A DNA stretch of 5,618 bases, taken from positions 1-5,618 of the forward strand of contig JAEWYL010000313.1 of the NCBI GenBank assembly GCA_023395675.1. The letters are read 5' to 3'. Below, piece after piece: positions 1 to 5,618 of this stretch. A model generated the notes under the pieces. It saw only the letters and a list, made by a program, of their open reading frames with translations. It was not told where the DNA came from and searched no databases. Within the stretch, counting starts at the first letter, position 1. Each line of letters starts with the position of its first letter. This DNA comes from Chloroflexota bacterium. Its GTDB lineage: Bacteria; Chloroflexota; Anaerolineae; Anaerolineales; UBA4823. The translations under genes and the position numbers were made by a program.

Positions 1-1569
1 GACGTGATCGGGCAGGCGCAGACCGGCACCGGCAAGACGGCGGCCTTCGCCCTGCCCATCCTGCAGAAGCTCGACCTTGACCAGAAGGCGGTGCAGGCGC
101 TGGTGCTCACCCCCACCCGGGAGCTGGGCATCCAGGTGGCGGAGGCCCTCTACACCTACAGCAAGTCCCTGGGCAATATCTCGGTCCTGCCCATTTACGG
201 CGGGCAGTCCATTCAGAAACAGCTCGACCGGCTGAAGCGCGGCGTGCACGTGGTGGTGGGCACCCCCGGACGCATCATGGATCATATGCGCCGCGGCTCG
301 CTGAAGCTGGAGGCGCTGAAAATGGTGGTGCTGGACGAGGCCGACGAGATGCTGCGGATGGGCTTCATCGAGGATATCGAGTGGATCCTGGGCCAGGCGC
401 CGGAGAGCCGCCAGACGGCCCTGTTCTCCGCCACCATCCCGGCGGAGGTGCGCCGGGTGGCCGACCGCTACCTGCGCGCGCCGCAGATGATCGAGATCGA
501 GCAGCGCACCCTGACCGTGCCCACCATCCAGCAGCGCTACCTGATCGTGCCGCCCCCGCAGAAGGTGGACGCTCTGGCGCATATCCTGGAGACCGAGACC
601 TCCCCGGGGGAGGCGGCGCTGGTCTTCGCCGGCACCAAAGTGGGCACCGCCGACCTGGCCGAGAAGCTGGGGGCGCGCGGCTTCGCGGCCGAGGCCATGC
701 ACGGCGACATGAACCAGGTCATGCGCGAGAACGTGATCCGCCGCCTGCGCAGCGGGCAGCTCGAGATCGTGGTGGCTACGGACGTGGCCGCCCGCGGCTG
801 GGACGTGGAGCGCATCTCGCTGGTGGTCAATTACGACGCCCCCTACGACACCGAGTCTTACGTGCACCGCATCGGGCGCACGGGGCGGGCCGGGCGGGCG
901 GGGAAGTCCATCCTCTTCGTCACCCCGCGGCAGCGGCGCATGCTGCGGGATATCGAGCGCTACACCGGGCAGCCCATCGAGCCGATCAAGGTCCCCAGCC
1001 GGGCGGATGTGGCCAAAAGGCGCATCGCCCTGTTCAAGGAGGAGATCCTGAAGACGGCGGCGGAGGGCGACCTGGACCTGTACCTGAGCCTGGTGGAGGA
1101 GCTGGCCACCGAGAGCGGCCTGGACATGGCGGAGATCGCCGCCGCGGCGGCCTGCATGGCCCGCAGCGATAAGCCCCTGGAGGTCAGCCTGGAAGCCGTG
1201 CCGCAGGAAGCGGCGCACACCGACGAGGGCATGGTGCGCCTGTTCATCGACGCCGGGCGCGGCAGCGGCGTGCGCCCGGCCGATATTGTGGGCGCCATCG
1301 CCAACGAGGCGGACGTGCCGGGCCACGCTATCGGCGCCATTGACATTTACGAGCGCCACAGCTTCGTGGATATTCCCAGGCAGTACCTGCAGCAGGTGCT
1401 GGAGAGCATGGACGGCGCGGCCATCCGCAGCCGCGACGTGCGCATCCGGGTGGCGGCCCCGCAGGAGGCGGAGCGGCCCCCATCCCGGAAGAAGTCATTC
1501 AAACCGAAAGGCAGGTCGTTCGCCCCGCGCCGGGAGCGCAAGAACGGGCGCAGGCGAAAGACAAAATGA
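1..1569 (+). CDS. DEAD-box ATP-dependent RNA helicase, DeaD/CsdA type with DbpA-like RNA-binding domain (5' truncated)
   Basis: An ATP-dependent RNA helicase that unwinds short RNA duplexes. Family members act in the cytoplasm in ribosome assembly, mRNA decay and cold adaptation. The reading frame is open from base 1, so the N-terminus and Q motif lie outside the window. Counting the first codon as residue 1, the visible motifs in order are: motif I AQTGTGKT (6-13), Ia PTREL (38-42), Ib TPGR (88-91), II DEAD (112-115), III SAT (143-145), V ATDVAARGWD (259-268) and VI HRIGRTGR (289-296). Motif V has Trp where Leu is usual. After the two RecA domains comes a helical linker (about 335-395), then a DbpA-type RRM (about 410-485, starting GMVRLFIDAG) and a Lys/Arg-rich tail (about 490-522) typical of RNA binding. 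The layout fits DeaD/CsdA/CshA helicases; which subfamily is unclear, so no symbol is given. It ends TGA at the foot of a terminator shared with convergent ileS. Confidence 0.96.
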   Translation, partial: DVIGQAQTGTGKTAAFALPILQKLDLDQKAVQALVLTPTRELGIQVAEALYTYSKSLGNISVLPIYGGQSIQKQLDRLKRGVHVVVGTPGRIMDHMRRGSLKLEALKMVVLDEADEMLRMGFIEDIEWILGQAPESRQTALFSATIPAEVRRVADRYLRAPQMIEIEQRTLTVPTIQQRYLIVPPPQKVDALAHILETETSPGEAALVFAGTKVGTADLAEKLGARGFAAEAMHGDMNQVMRENVIRRLRSGQLEIVVATDVAARGWDVERISLVVNYDAPYDTESYVHRIGRTGRAGRAGKSILFVTPRQRRMLRDIERYTGQPIEPIKVPSRADVAKRRIALFKEEILKTAAEGDLDLYLSLVEELATESGLDMAEIAAAAACMARSDKPLEVSLEAVPQEAAHTDEGMVRLFIDAGRGSGVRPADIVGAIANEADVPGHAIGAIDIYERHSFVDIPRQYLQQVLESMDGAAIRSRDVRIRVAAPQEAERPPSRKKSFKPKGRSFAPRRERKNGRRRKTK

Positions 1570-1608
1570 ATAAGAAAAATGCCCGCTGCTGCGGGCATTT
1601 TTCTTATT
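1569..1608. terminator. Bidirectional intrinsic terminator between convergent helicase and ileS genes
   Basis: A perfect 18-bp inverted repeat (1569-1586 with 1591-1608) closes on a 4-base TGCT loop. The inner part of the stem is GC-rich (GCCCGC/GCGGGC). The outer part is A-rich on the left arm and T-rich on the right, so each strand reads a GC hairpin followed by ATTTTTCTTATT. This is the standard form of a two-way Rho-independent terminator. It includes the last base of the helicase stop codon and the whole ileS stop codon (TTA on the plus strand, 1604-1606), so both genes end inside or against it. Termination itself is inferred from structure. Confidence 0.93.
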
Positions 1609-4600
1609 TGTCCGCGGCGCGCAGCACCCCCAGCACCACTGGCTGCCCCTCCAGGTTTTCGGCCTTGCGAAAAGCGCCCTCGGGCGGCTCGCCCGGGCGG
1701 AGCTCGAGCGAGAGGGTCTCCTCCCGCAGGTATTCCGCCTGCAGGCGAAATACCTGCTCCAGCTCGCCCGTCGCCTGGTAGTAGGTGAGGATGCGGTCGG
1801 ACACGTTGAATCCCGCCTCCCGGCGCATGGCCTGCAGGCGGCGCACCAGCTCGCGCGCCAGCCCCTCCCGGCGCAGCTCGGGCGTCAGCTCCACCTCCAC
1901 GGCCACGGTAGCGGCCGGGCCGGAGGCCGCCGCCAGGCCCGGGGCGGGCAGAGTCTGCACCAGCAGCTCCTCCGGGGCCAGCTCCACCCCCTCCCCCTGC
2001 AGTTCCAAACGCAGGGGCTGCCCGGCTGAGGCCGCGGCCGCGGCCCGGGCCGGTTCCTGCTCCAGGGCGGCGCGCAGGGCGGGCAGCCGCGCTCCCAGGC
2101 GCGGCCCCAGGAGTTTAAGGTTCGGCAGCACCCGGTAGCCGACCAGCCGCCCGGGGTCCTCCACCAGCTCGAACCCGCGCACGTTCAGCTCGTCGGCGAC
2201 GATCTCCCGCAGCCCGGCCTCCAGCTCCGGGGCGGGCGGCCGGACCCAGGCATAGGCCCGGGCCAGCGGCTGGCGCACCTTCAGACCGGCGCTGTTGCGG
2301 GCGCTCAGGCCCAGGCTGGTGATGCTGCGCGCCAGCGCCATGGCCTCCAGCAGCCGTCCGGAACCTGCCTGCGGGGCAGGCAGGGGCCAGGCGGTGTGGT
2401 GCACCGACTCGCGGGCCTGCGGGAATGCGCCCCGCACCAGGTTCTGGTAGACGGCCTCGGAGACGAAGGGAACGAAGGGCGCCAGCAGGCGGGTGAAGCG
2501 CACCAGGAGGTAGTACAGGGTGGCGTAGGCGCTCTCCTTGTCGGCGTCCGACCCGCCGGCCTCCGGCCGCCCGCGCCAGAAGCGGCGCCGGCTGCGGCGG
2601 ATATACCAGTTGGTCAGATCGTCCAGGAAGCCCTCGGCCGCCTGGGTGGCCCCCTGCGGGTCGGAGTTCTCCAGGCCGCGGGTCACGGCCGCGGCGGTCT
2701 CCTCCAGGCGGGCCAGCGCCCAGCGGTCCAGGAGATTGGACGAGGCGGGCGGGGGACCTTCGGGCGTGTCCGGGTCGAAGGCGCGCCCGCCGGACGGGCT
2801 CCAGCCGTCCACGTTCGCATAGGTGACGAAGAAGCTGTAGGCGTTCCACAGCGGCAGCAGGAAGCCCCGGCGCACCTCGTCCGCCCGCCCGTAGCCGAAG
2901 AACAGGTCGTTCTCGGGTTTGTGCGTGCAGTACATCCAGCGCATCACGTCCACGCCCATGCGGCCCGCCGCCTCGTTGAACTCGATGGAATTGCCCCAGC
3001 TCTTGTGCATCTCGCGCCCGTCCTCGGCCAGCAGGGTGGCAAAGCCGAAGACCTGCTCGAAGGGGGGGCTGCCCTCCAGTACGGTGGCCATGGCGAGCAG
3101 GCTGTAGAACCAGTTGCGGAACTGCCCCGGGAAAGATTCGGTGATCCAGCAGGCCGGGTACCAGCGCCGCCAGTGCTCCCGGTCCTGGCGGTAGCCCAGG
3201 GTGCTGAAAGGCACGATGCCGGCGTCCAGCCAGGGGTTGCCCACGTCGGGGACCCGGCTCATGCGCTCCCCGCATTCGGGGCAGTCCAGCCGGACGGCGT
3301 CCACAAAGGGCCGGTGGGGCGTGTGGCCCTCGAATACCTCCCAGCCCTCCACCGCCCGTTCCTGCAGCTCGACCTCGCTGCCGATCACCTCGAAGCGCCC
3401 GCAGCCGGGGCAGGTCCAGATGGGCAGCGCCAGGCCCCAGTAGCGCTTCTTGCTGATCATCCAGTCGTGCATATTGCGCAGCCAGTCCATCTCGCGCGCA
3501 TAGCCGAAATCGGGGATCCAGCGGATCCGGTCCACCACGTCCATGATCTGGTAGCGCAGGCTGCGCCCCTTCTCCTCGGGGGTCAGCGCCTCCCGCGGCC
3601 GGTCGTACACCTCGCCCATCGAGATGAACCACTCGTCCACCAGCCGGAAGACCAGCTCGGAGTGGCAGCGCCAGCAGGTGGGGTAGCGGTGGGTGTAGGG
3701 GGCGGCGCGGTAGAGCAGCCCCTTGCGCTCCAGGTCGGCGAAGATCGGCTCCGCCGCGCGGGAGACGTGCATCCCGCTCAGCCAGCCGAAGCCTTCCACA
3801 AAGTGACCTTCCTCGTCCAGCGGGGCGAGGAGGGGCAGGCCGTTCTCCCGCCCGAGCTGGAAGTCCTCCGCGCCGCAGCCGGGGGCGATATGCACGATGC
3901 CGGTGCCCTCGGCCTCGCCCACCTCCTCCCACAGGATCACCCGGTGCGCGGCAGCAGCGCTCGCTCCGGCCCGCCGCCCCAGGGCCCGCTCCAGCCCGGC
4001 GGGGACCAGCCCGCCGGCTCTTTGGGCCGCGGGCAGGTCGTCGAAGGGGCCGTCGTAGGCCCAGCCCTCCATCTCGCGCCCGTACAGCTCTCCCAGCACC
4101 TGGTATTCGCCCTGCAGGCTCTGCAGCGCCCCCTTCGCCAGGTACAGGACCTCGTCCCCCTGGCGCACCCGGACGTAGACCAGCCCGGGCCCGACTGCGG
4201 CGGCCACGTTGCTGGACAGGGTCCAGGGGGTGGTGGTCCACACCAGCAGGGACTGCGGCAGCCCGCCGGGACCGGCCTCCTGCAGGGGGAAGCGGAGCGT
4301 CACCGACTGGTGGGTGAGCTCGGCGTACCCGTCGGTGACGATCTCGTGCTGGCTCAAGCCGGTGGCGCAGCGCGGGCACCAGGGCATCACGTCGGCCCCG
4401 CGGTAGAGCCAGCCGCGCTCCCAGCACTGCTTCAGGAAGGCCCAGATCATATAGTTGTTCTCGTCGGAGAAGGTGAAGTAGCTGCCGCCCAGCTCGGGCA
4501 GGCCCAGCCGCCCGACCACCTGCTCCACCGTGCCCGCCACCCGGCCCTGCGGGCCCTCCAGGCTGACATCCTGGGCGGGGTCCTCCGCCAGCCGGTCCGC

Positions 4601-5062
4601 CAGGTCGTCCAGCACCCCGGGGTCGTTCCAGTCCATCCAGTAGCCCAGGCGGATGGACTGCCCGGTCTGGGTGGCGGCCTGGCGCAGGACGCGCGCCTTG
4701 CACAGGCGCACGAAGCGCTCCAGCCCGAAGGCCTCGATGTCCTTCTTGCTGGAGAAGCCCAGTTCCTTCTCCACCTCCACCTCCACCCACAGGCCCTGGC
4801 AGTCGAAGCCGTTCTGGTAGCGCAGCTTGTGCCCGCGCATGGCCCAGAAGCGCTGCATCATGTCCTTGTACGTGCGCCCCCAGCCGTGATGCACGCCCAT
4901 GGGGTTGTTGGCGGTGATCGGCCCGTCAATAAAGGACCAGCGCGGGCTGCCGGCGCGCAGGCGGCGCAGCTTCTCGAAAGCCTGGCTCTCACGCCAGAAA
5001 TCCAGGATTTCCAGCTCCTGGGCGGGGAAATCTACCCGGTTTGGGACCTCTTGAAATGCCAT
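1604..5062 (-). CDS. ileS: Isoleucine--tRNA ligase, type 2 (IleRS2-like) with swapped GxHH catalytic motif
   Basis: Cytoplasmic class I synthetase that joins isoleucine to tRNA-Ile and edits mischarged valine; 1152 residues. Visible order: catalytic start DGPITANNPMGVHHGWGR (46-63), where the HIGH site reads GVHH (56-59); four CxxC knuckles (Cys229/232, 463/466, 551/554, 594/597); CP1 editing domain with WTTTPWTLSSN (275-285) and GTGIVHIAP...AEDF (386-401, conserved Asp400); SKKRYWGLALPIW (537-549); KMSKS-loop equivalent EMHKS (684-688); anticodon-binding helices (about 778-900, with NWYIRRSRRRFW at 818-829); and a C-terminal part with LTPELRREGLARELVRRLQ (1059-1077) resembling the type 2 tail (DUF5915-like). 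The start at ATG 5062-5060 is chosen for the GGAGG four bases upstream and the match to IleRS N-termini; the open frame further upstream is T-box leader. The protein is about 100 residues longer than usual for type 2, partly from a segment near 149-193. The T-box leader requiring codon ATC independently supports isoleucine specificity. Assignment as IleRS is very firm; the type 2 label is likely. Confidence 0.97.
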   Translation of the reverse strand: MAFQEVPNRVDFPAQELEILDFWRESQAFEKLRRLRAGSPRWSFIDGPITANNPMGVHHGWGRTYKDMMQRFWAMRGHKLRYQNGFDCQGLWVEVEVEKELGFSSKKDIEAFGLERFVRLCKARVLRQAATQTGQSIRLGYWMDWNDPGVLDDLADRLAEDPAQDVSLEGPQGRVAGTVEQVVGRLGLPELGGSYFTFSDENNYMIWAFLKQCWERGWLYRGADVMPWCPRCATGLSQHEIVTDGYAELTHQSVTLRFPLQEAGPGGLPQSLLVWTTTPWTLSSNVAAAVGPGLVYVRVRQGDEVLYLAKGALQSLQGEYQVLGELYGREMEGWAYDGPFDDLPAAQRAGGLVPAGLERALGRRAGASAAAAHRVILWEEVGEAEGTGIVHIAPGCGAEDFQLGRENGLPLLAPLDEEGHFVEGFGWLSGMHVSRAAEPIFADLERKGLLYRAAPYTHRYPTCWRCHSELVFRLVDEWFISMGEVYDRPREALTPEEKGRSLRYQIMDVVDRIRWIPDFGYAREMDWLRNMHDWMISKKRYWGLALPIWTCPGCGRFEVIGSEVELQERAVEGWEVFEGHTPHRPFVDAVRLDCPECGERMSRVPDVGNPWLDAGIVPFSTLGYRQDREHWRRWYPACWITESFPGQFRNWFYSLLAMATVLEGSPPFEQVFGFATLLAEDGREMHKSWGNSIEFNEAAGRMGVDVMRWMYCTHKPENDLFFGYGRADEVRRGFLLPLWNAYSFFVTYANVDGWSPSGGRAFDPDTPEGPPPASSNLLDRWALARLEETAAAVTRGLENSDPQGATQAAEGFLDDLTNWYIRRSRRRFWRGRPEAGGSDADKESAYATLYYLLVRFTRLLAPFVPFVSEAVYQNLVRGAFPQARESVHHTAWPLPAPQAGSGRLLEAMALARSITSLGLSARNSAGLKVRQPLARAYAWVRPPAPELEAGLREIVADELNVRGFELVEDPGRLVGYRVLPNLKLLGPRLGARLPALRAALEQEPARAAAAASAGQPLRLELQGEGVELAPEELLVQTLPAPGLAAASGPAATVAVEVELTPELRREGLARELVRRLQAMRREAGFNVSDRILTYYQATGELEQVFRLQAEYLREETLSLELRPGEPPEGAFRKAENLEGQPVVLGVLRAADK

Positions 5063-5066
5063 ACTG

Positions 5067-5071
5067 CCTCC
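5067..5071 (-). promoter_or_regulatory. Shine-Dalgarno site of ileS
   Basis: The minus strand reads GGAGG, then CAGT, then ATG. The four-base gap is a little short but workable. This site decides the start of ileS: it gives an N-terminus MAFQEVPNRVDFPAQE that begins just where IleRS proteins begin, and it excludes the 126-codon open extension upstream. Confidence 0.9.
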
Positions 5072-5086
5072 AAATGTCTGCCCTGG

Positions 5087-5108
5087 CCTCCGGCCTGTGC
5101 GCCGGAGG
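5087..5108 (-). other. Small hairpin in the ileS 5' leader between T-box terminator and ribosome binding site
   Basis: CCTCCGGC and GCCGGAGG form a perfect 8-bp stem with a 6-base loop (GCACAG on the transcribed strand). It lies 29 bases past the end of the T-run and 15 bases before the ileS Shine-Dalgarno. No T-run follows it, so it is not a terminator. Its 5' arm carries CCTCC, which is also complementary to the real Shine-Dalgarno GGAGG, so it could keep that arm busy or act in message stability. Function is unknown. Confidence 0.55.
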
Positions 5109-5137
5109 TGGTTGATCTCTTCCAGCGGGGCGGAAAT

Positions 5138-5170
5138 AAAAAAACTCCCGTCCCAAATCAGGGACGAGAG
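5138..5170 (-). terminator. Regulated intrinsic terminator of the ileS T-box leader
   Basis: CTCTCGTCCC (5170-5161) pairs with GGGACGGGAG (5154-5145) as a 10-bp stem with one G-T pair and a 6-base loop, followed at once by seven T residues (5144-5138) on the transcribed strand. The 5' arm is shared with the antiterminator, so the two structures exclude each other. This is the off state when tRNA-Ile is charged. Confidence 0.95.
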
Positions 5171-5199
5171 CGTGAAATCACGATCCCGCGGTACCACCC
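5161..5199 (-). promoter_or_regulatory. T-box sequence and antiterminator
   Basis: The conserved T-box GGGTGGTACCGCG lies at 5199-5187. Its bulge TGGT (5196-5193) is complementary to an ACCA tRNA 3' end, which fits the A discriminator base of tRNA-Ile. GGG and GCGGGATCGTG can pair with CACGCTCTCGT and CCC downstream, giving a long antiterminator arm capped by CGTG-ATTT-CACG. That pairing uses the 5' arm of the terminator. Confidence 0.95.
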
Positions 5200-5356
5200 G
5201 GTTTCCCGCCTTGCGGCGGGCGCTCGTGCGAGGGCGGGCGGCTTTCTGCGCACGCCGCCGATCCTCGCGCCTGGGATAACGGGCGGCGAACCCGGCGCAC
5301 TTACTCCGGCCTCCCGCTTTGGGGCGGGGGGGCGTTTCGGCCTGCAGCTCCGGAAG

Positions 5357-5359
5357 GAT
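5357..5359 (-). promoter_or_regulatory. T-box specifier codon ATC (isoleucine)
   Basis: Aligning the 3' side of the specifier loop to the glyQS pattern (CGAAA, then the codon) places ATC directly after GTCGAAA. AGTA stands across the loop and GACC/GGTC closes it above. ATC is read by tRNA-Ile with anticodon GAU, which agrees with the gene downstream. The base after the codon is C, where a purine is commoner. Confidence 0.88.
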
Positions 5360-5457
5360 TTTCGACCGGCCCGCCTGCCCCGGCTCGCACCGTACCCGGG
5401 GTCGCTGCCAGACTGCAGCAGGTCTACTCGTTTCCATCAACGCTTTTCTGGACCCTG

Positions 5458-5486
5458 ATTATGCCACAGGTTGTGAAAACCGTAAA
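5458..5486 (-). promoter_or_regulatory. Sigma70-type promoter of the ileS T-box transcript
   Basis: The transcribed strand reads TTTACG (5486-5481; 4 of 6 to TTGACA), then exactly 17 bases, then CATAAT (5463-5458; 5 of 6 to TATAAT). The start of transcription should be near 5451, eight bases before stem I of the T-box, which is where a T-box transcript normally begins. It is an AT-rich island in GC-rich surroundings. Confidence 0.82.
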
Positions 5487-5577
5487 CCCCCCACGGTGCG
5501 AGGCGCTTTCTTCACCGTCCCGTCCGGATGCAGCCAATTCCAGCCGCCCCGGAGAGCGGCCGGCCAGGCGAAGGAGC

Positions 5578-5618
5578 GCCTTGCACCTGGATCGGAACGG
5601 ACGCCCCAGGTGCAAGGC
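5578..5618. repeat. Perfect 13-bp inverted repeat at the right edge of the window
   Basis: GCCTTGCACCTGG (5578-5590) and CCAGGTGCAAGGC (5606-5618) are exact reverse complements around a 15-base spacer, and the right arm ends on the last base given. It may be the start of a terminator or hairpin for a gene outside the window, or a fold-back artefact of assembly. No T-run is visible on the side that can be seen. Between it and the ileS promoter (5487-5577) I see no gene, promoter or repeat that I can support. Confidence 0.7.

Larger units (their letters stand above)
5138..5451 (-). ncRNA. T-box riboswitch (tRNA-Ile sensing leader of ileS)
   Basis: A cis-acting leader RNA that binds tRNA-Ile and reads whether it is charged. 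In transcribed order: the base of stem I pairs GCGTT (5443-5439) with AACGC (5336-5332); GGAA (5435-5432) pairs with TTCC below the specifier loop; AGTA (5428-5425) lies opposite GAAA (5363-5360), with GACC/GGTC pairing above; the distal part AGCGACC...GGTGCGAGCC (5406-5382) matches the AG-bulge/distal-loop pair that stacks on the tRNA elbow; a likely stem II with another AGTA lies near 5305-5266; stem III is CCCGCC-GCAA-GGCGGG (5220-5205); then come the T-box/antiterminator and the terminator. Layout and length match the Firmicutes-type T-box as known for B. subtilis glyQS. The 5' end is estimated from the -10 box, so it is good to a few bases only. Uncharged tRNA-Ile should favour the antiterminator and allow ileS transcription. 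Confidence 0.96.

Noticed and set aside
381..1172. Open frame of 263 codons inside the helicase gene
   Set aside because: Gly/Ala/Arg/Pro-rich shadow in another frame; the helicase frame carries all the conserved motifs across this region.
2115..4790. Open frame of 891 codons on the minus strand, overlapping ileS in another frame
   Set aside because: Its product is almost only Gly, Ala, Arg and Pro, the mark of a shifted frame in GC-rich DNA. The ileS frame has every expected motif over the same stretch.
5063..5440. N-terminal extension of ileS by 126 codons to a TTG or ATG near 5440
   Set aside because: These codons are the T-box riboswitch, including its terminator and T-run. There is no ribosome binding site at the upstream start, and IleRS homology begins at the 5062 ATG.
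2396..5458. Open frame of 1020 codons on the plus strand, opposite ileS
   Set aside because: It mirrors ileS codons in a GC-rich gene where stops are rare on the opposite strand. Its product is low-complexity (Ala, Pro, Gly, His, Val, Gln) with no family motif, and it runs through the T-box leader.
5384..5502. 10-base inverted repeat: CTCGCACCGT (5384-5393) and ACGGTGCGAG (5493-5502)
   Set aside because: One arm is the T-box distal loop, the other lies upstream of the promoter and is not transcribed with it. Ten bases over this distance in GC-rich DNA can arise by chance, and nothing else links the arms.
5424..5615. Small 63-codon open frame on the minus strand upstream of ileS
   Set aside because: It spans the ileS promoter and the start of the T-box stem I, has no convincing ribosome binding site, and its product shows no family feature.
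1..5618. Search for mobile elements, CRISPR arrays, tRNA or rRNA genes, or a defence system
   Set aside because: No direct-repeat array, transposase motif, tRNA cloverleaf or rRNA segment was seen. Both genes are housekeeping and share similar composition.

Overview
The window is a GC-rich bacterial chromosomal segment with two convergent genes. A DEAD-box RNA helicase, cut off at its 5' end by the window edge, runs rightward (1-1569). An isoleucyl-tRNA synthetase gene, ileS, runs leftward (5062-1604) and is complete. The 34 bases between their stop codons, with a few flanking bases, form one long symmetric hairpin that can terminate transcription from both sides.

The 556 bases upstream of ileS hold no gene but are rich in regulation. 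On the minus strand they read: a sigma70-type promoter (-35 TTTACG, 17-base spacer, -10 CATAAT), a leader of about 310 bases that is a clear T-box riboswitch, a small hairpin, and a Shine-Dalgarno GGAGG four bases before the ATG. The T-box shows the AGTA/GAAA specifier loop with the isoleucine codon ATC, the distal tRNA-elbow recognition loop, a stem III with a GCAA loop, the T-box sequence GGGTGGTACCGCG, and a terminator with seven T residues. Uncharged tRNA-Ile should therefore switch ileS on. From the promoter to the right edge nothing is recognisable except a perfect 13-bp inverted repeat ending exactly at the last base.

The IleRS is the most interesting item. Its C-terminal region looks like the eukaryote-like type 2 class (IleRS2), but its catalytic signature is GVHH instead of HxGH, and its KMSKS loop reads EMHKS. 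The swapped GxHH form is known from a subset of IleRS2 enzymes with extreme mupirocin resistance. The protein is also long for the family (1152 residues), apparently with an insertion near residues 149-193. It is strikingly poor in isoleucine (25 of 1152 residues, against 36 of 522 in the neighbouring helicase).

Source: GC richness, a T-box-controlled ileS and an IleRS2 with an ANNPMGVHH catalytic segment suggest Chloroflexota, possibly Anaerolineae, or another high-GC T-box-using lineage. This is inferred from remembered family resemblance and is not proven here. The gene content itself is housekeeping: translation and RNA remodelling, with no sign of mobile DNA, CRISPR or phage.
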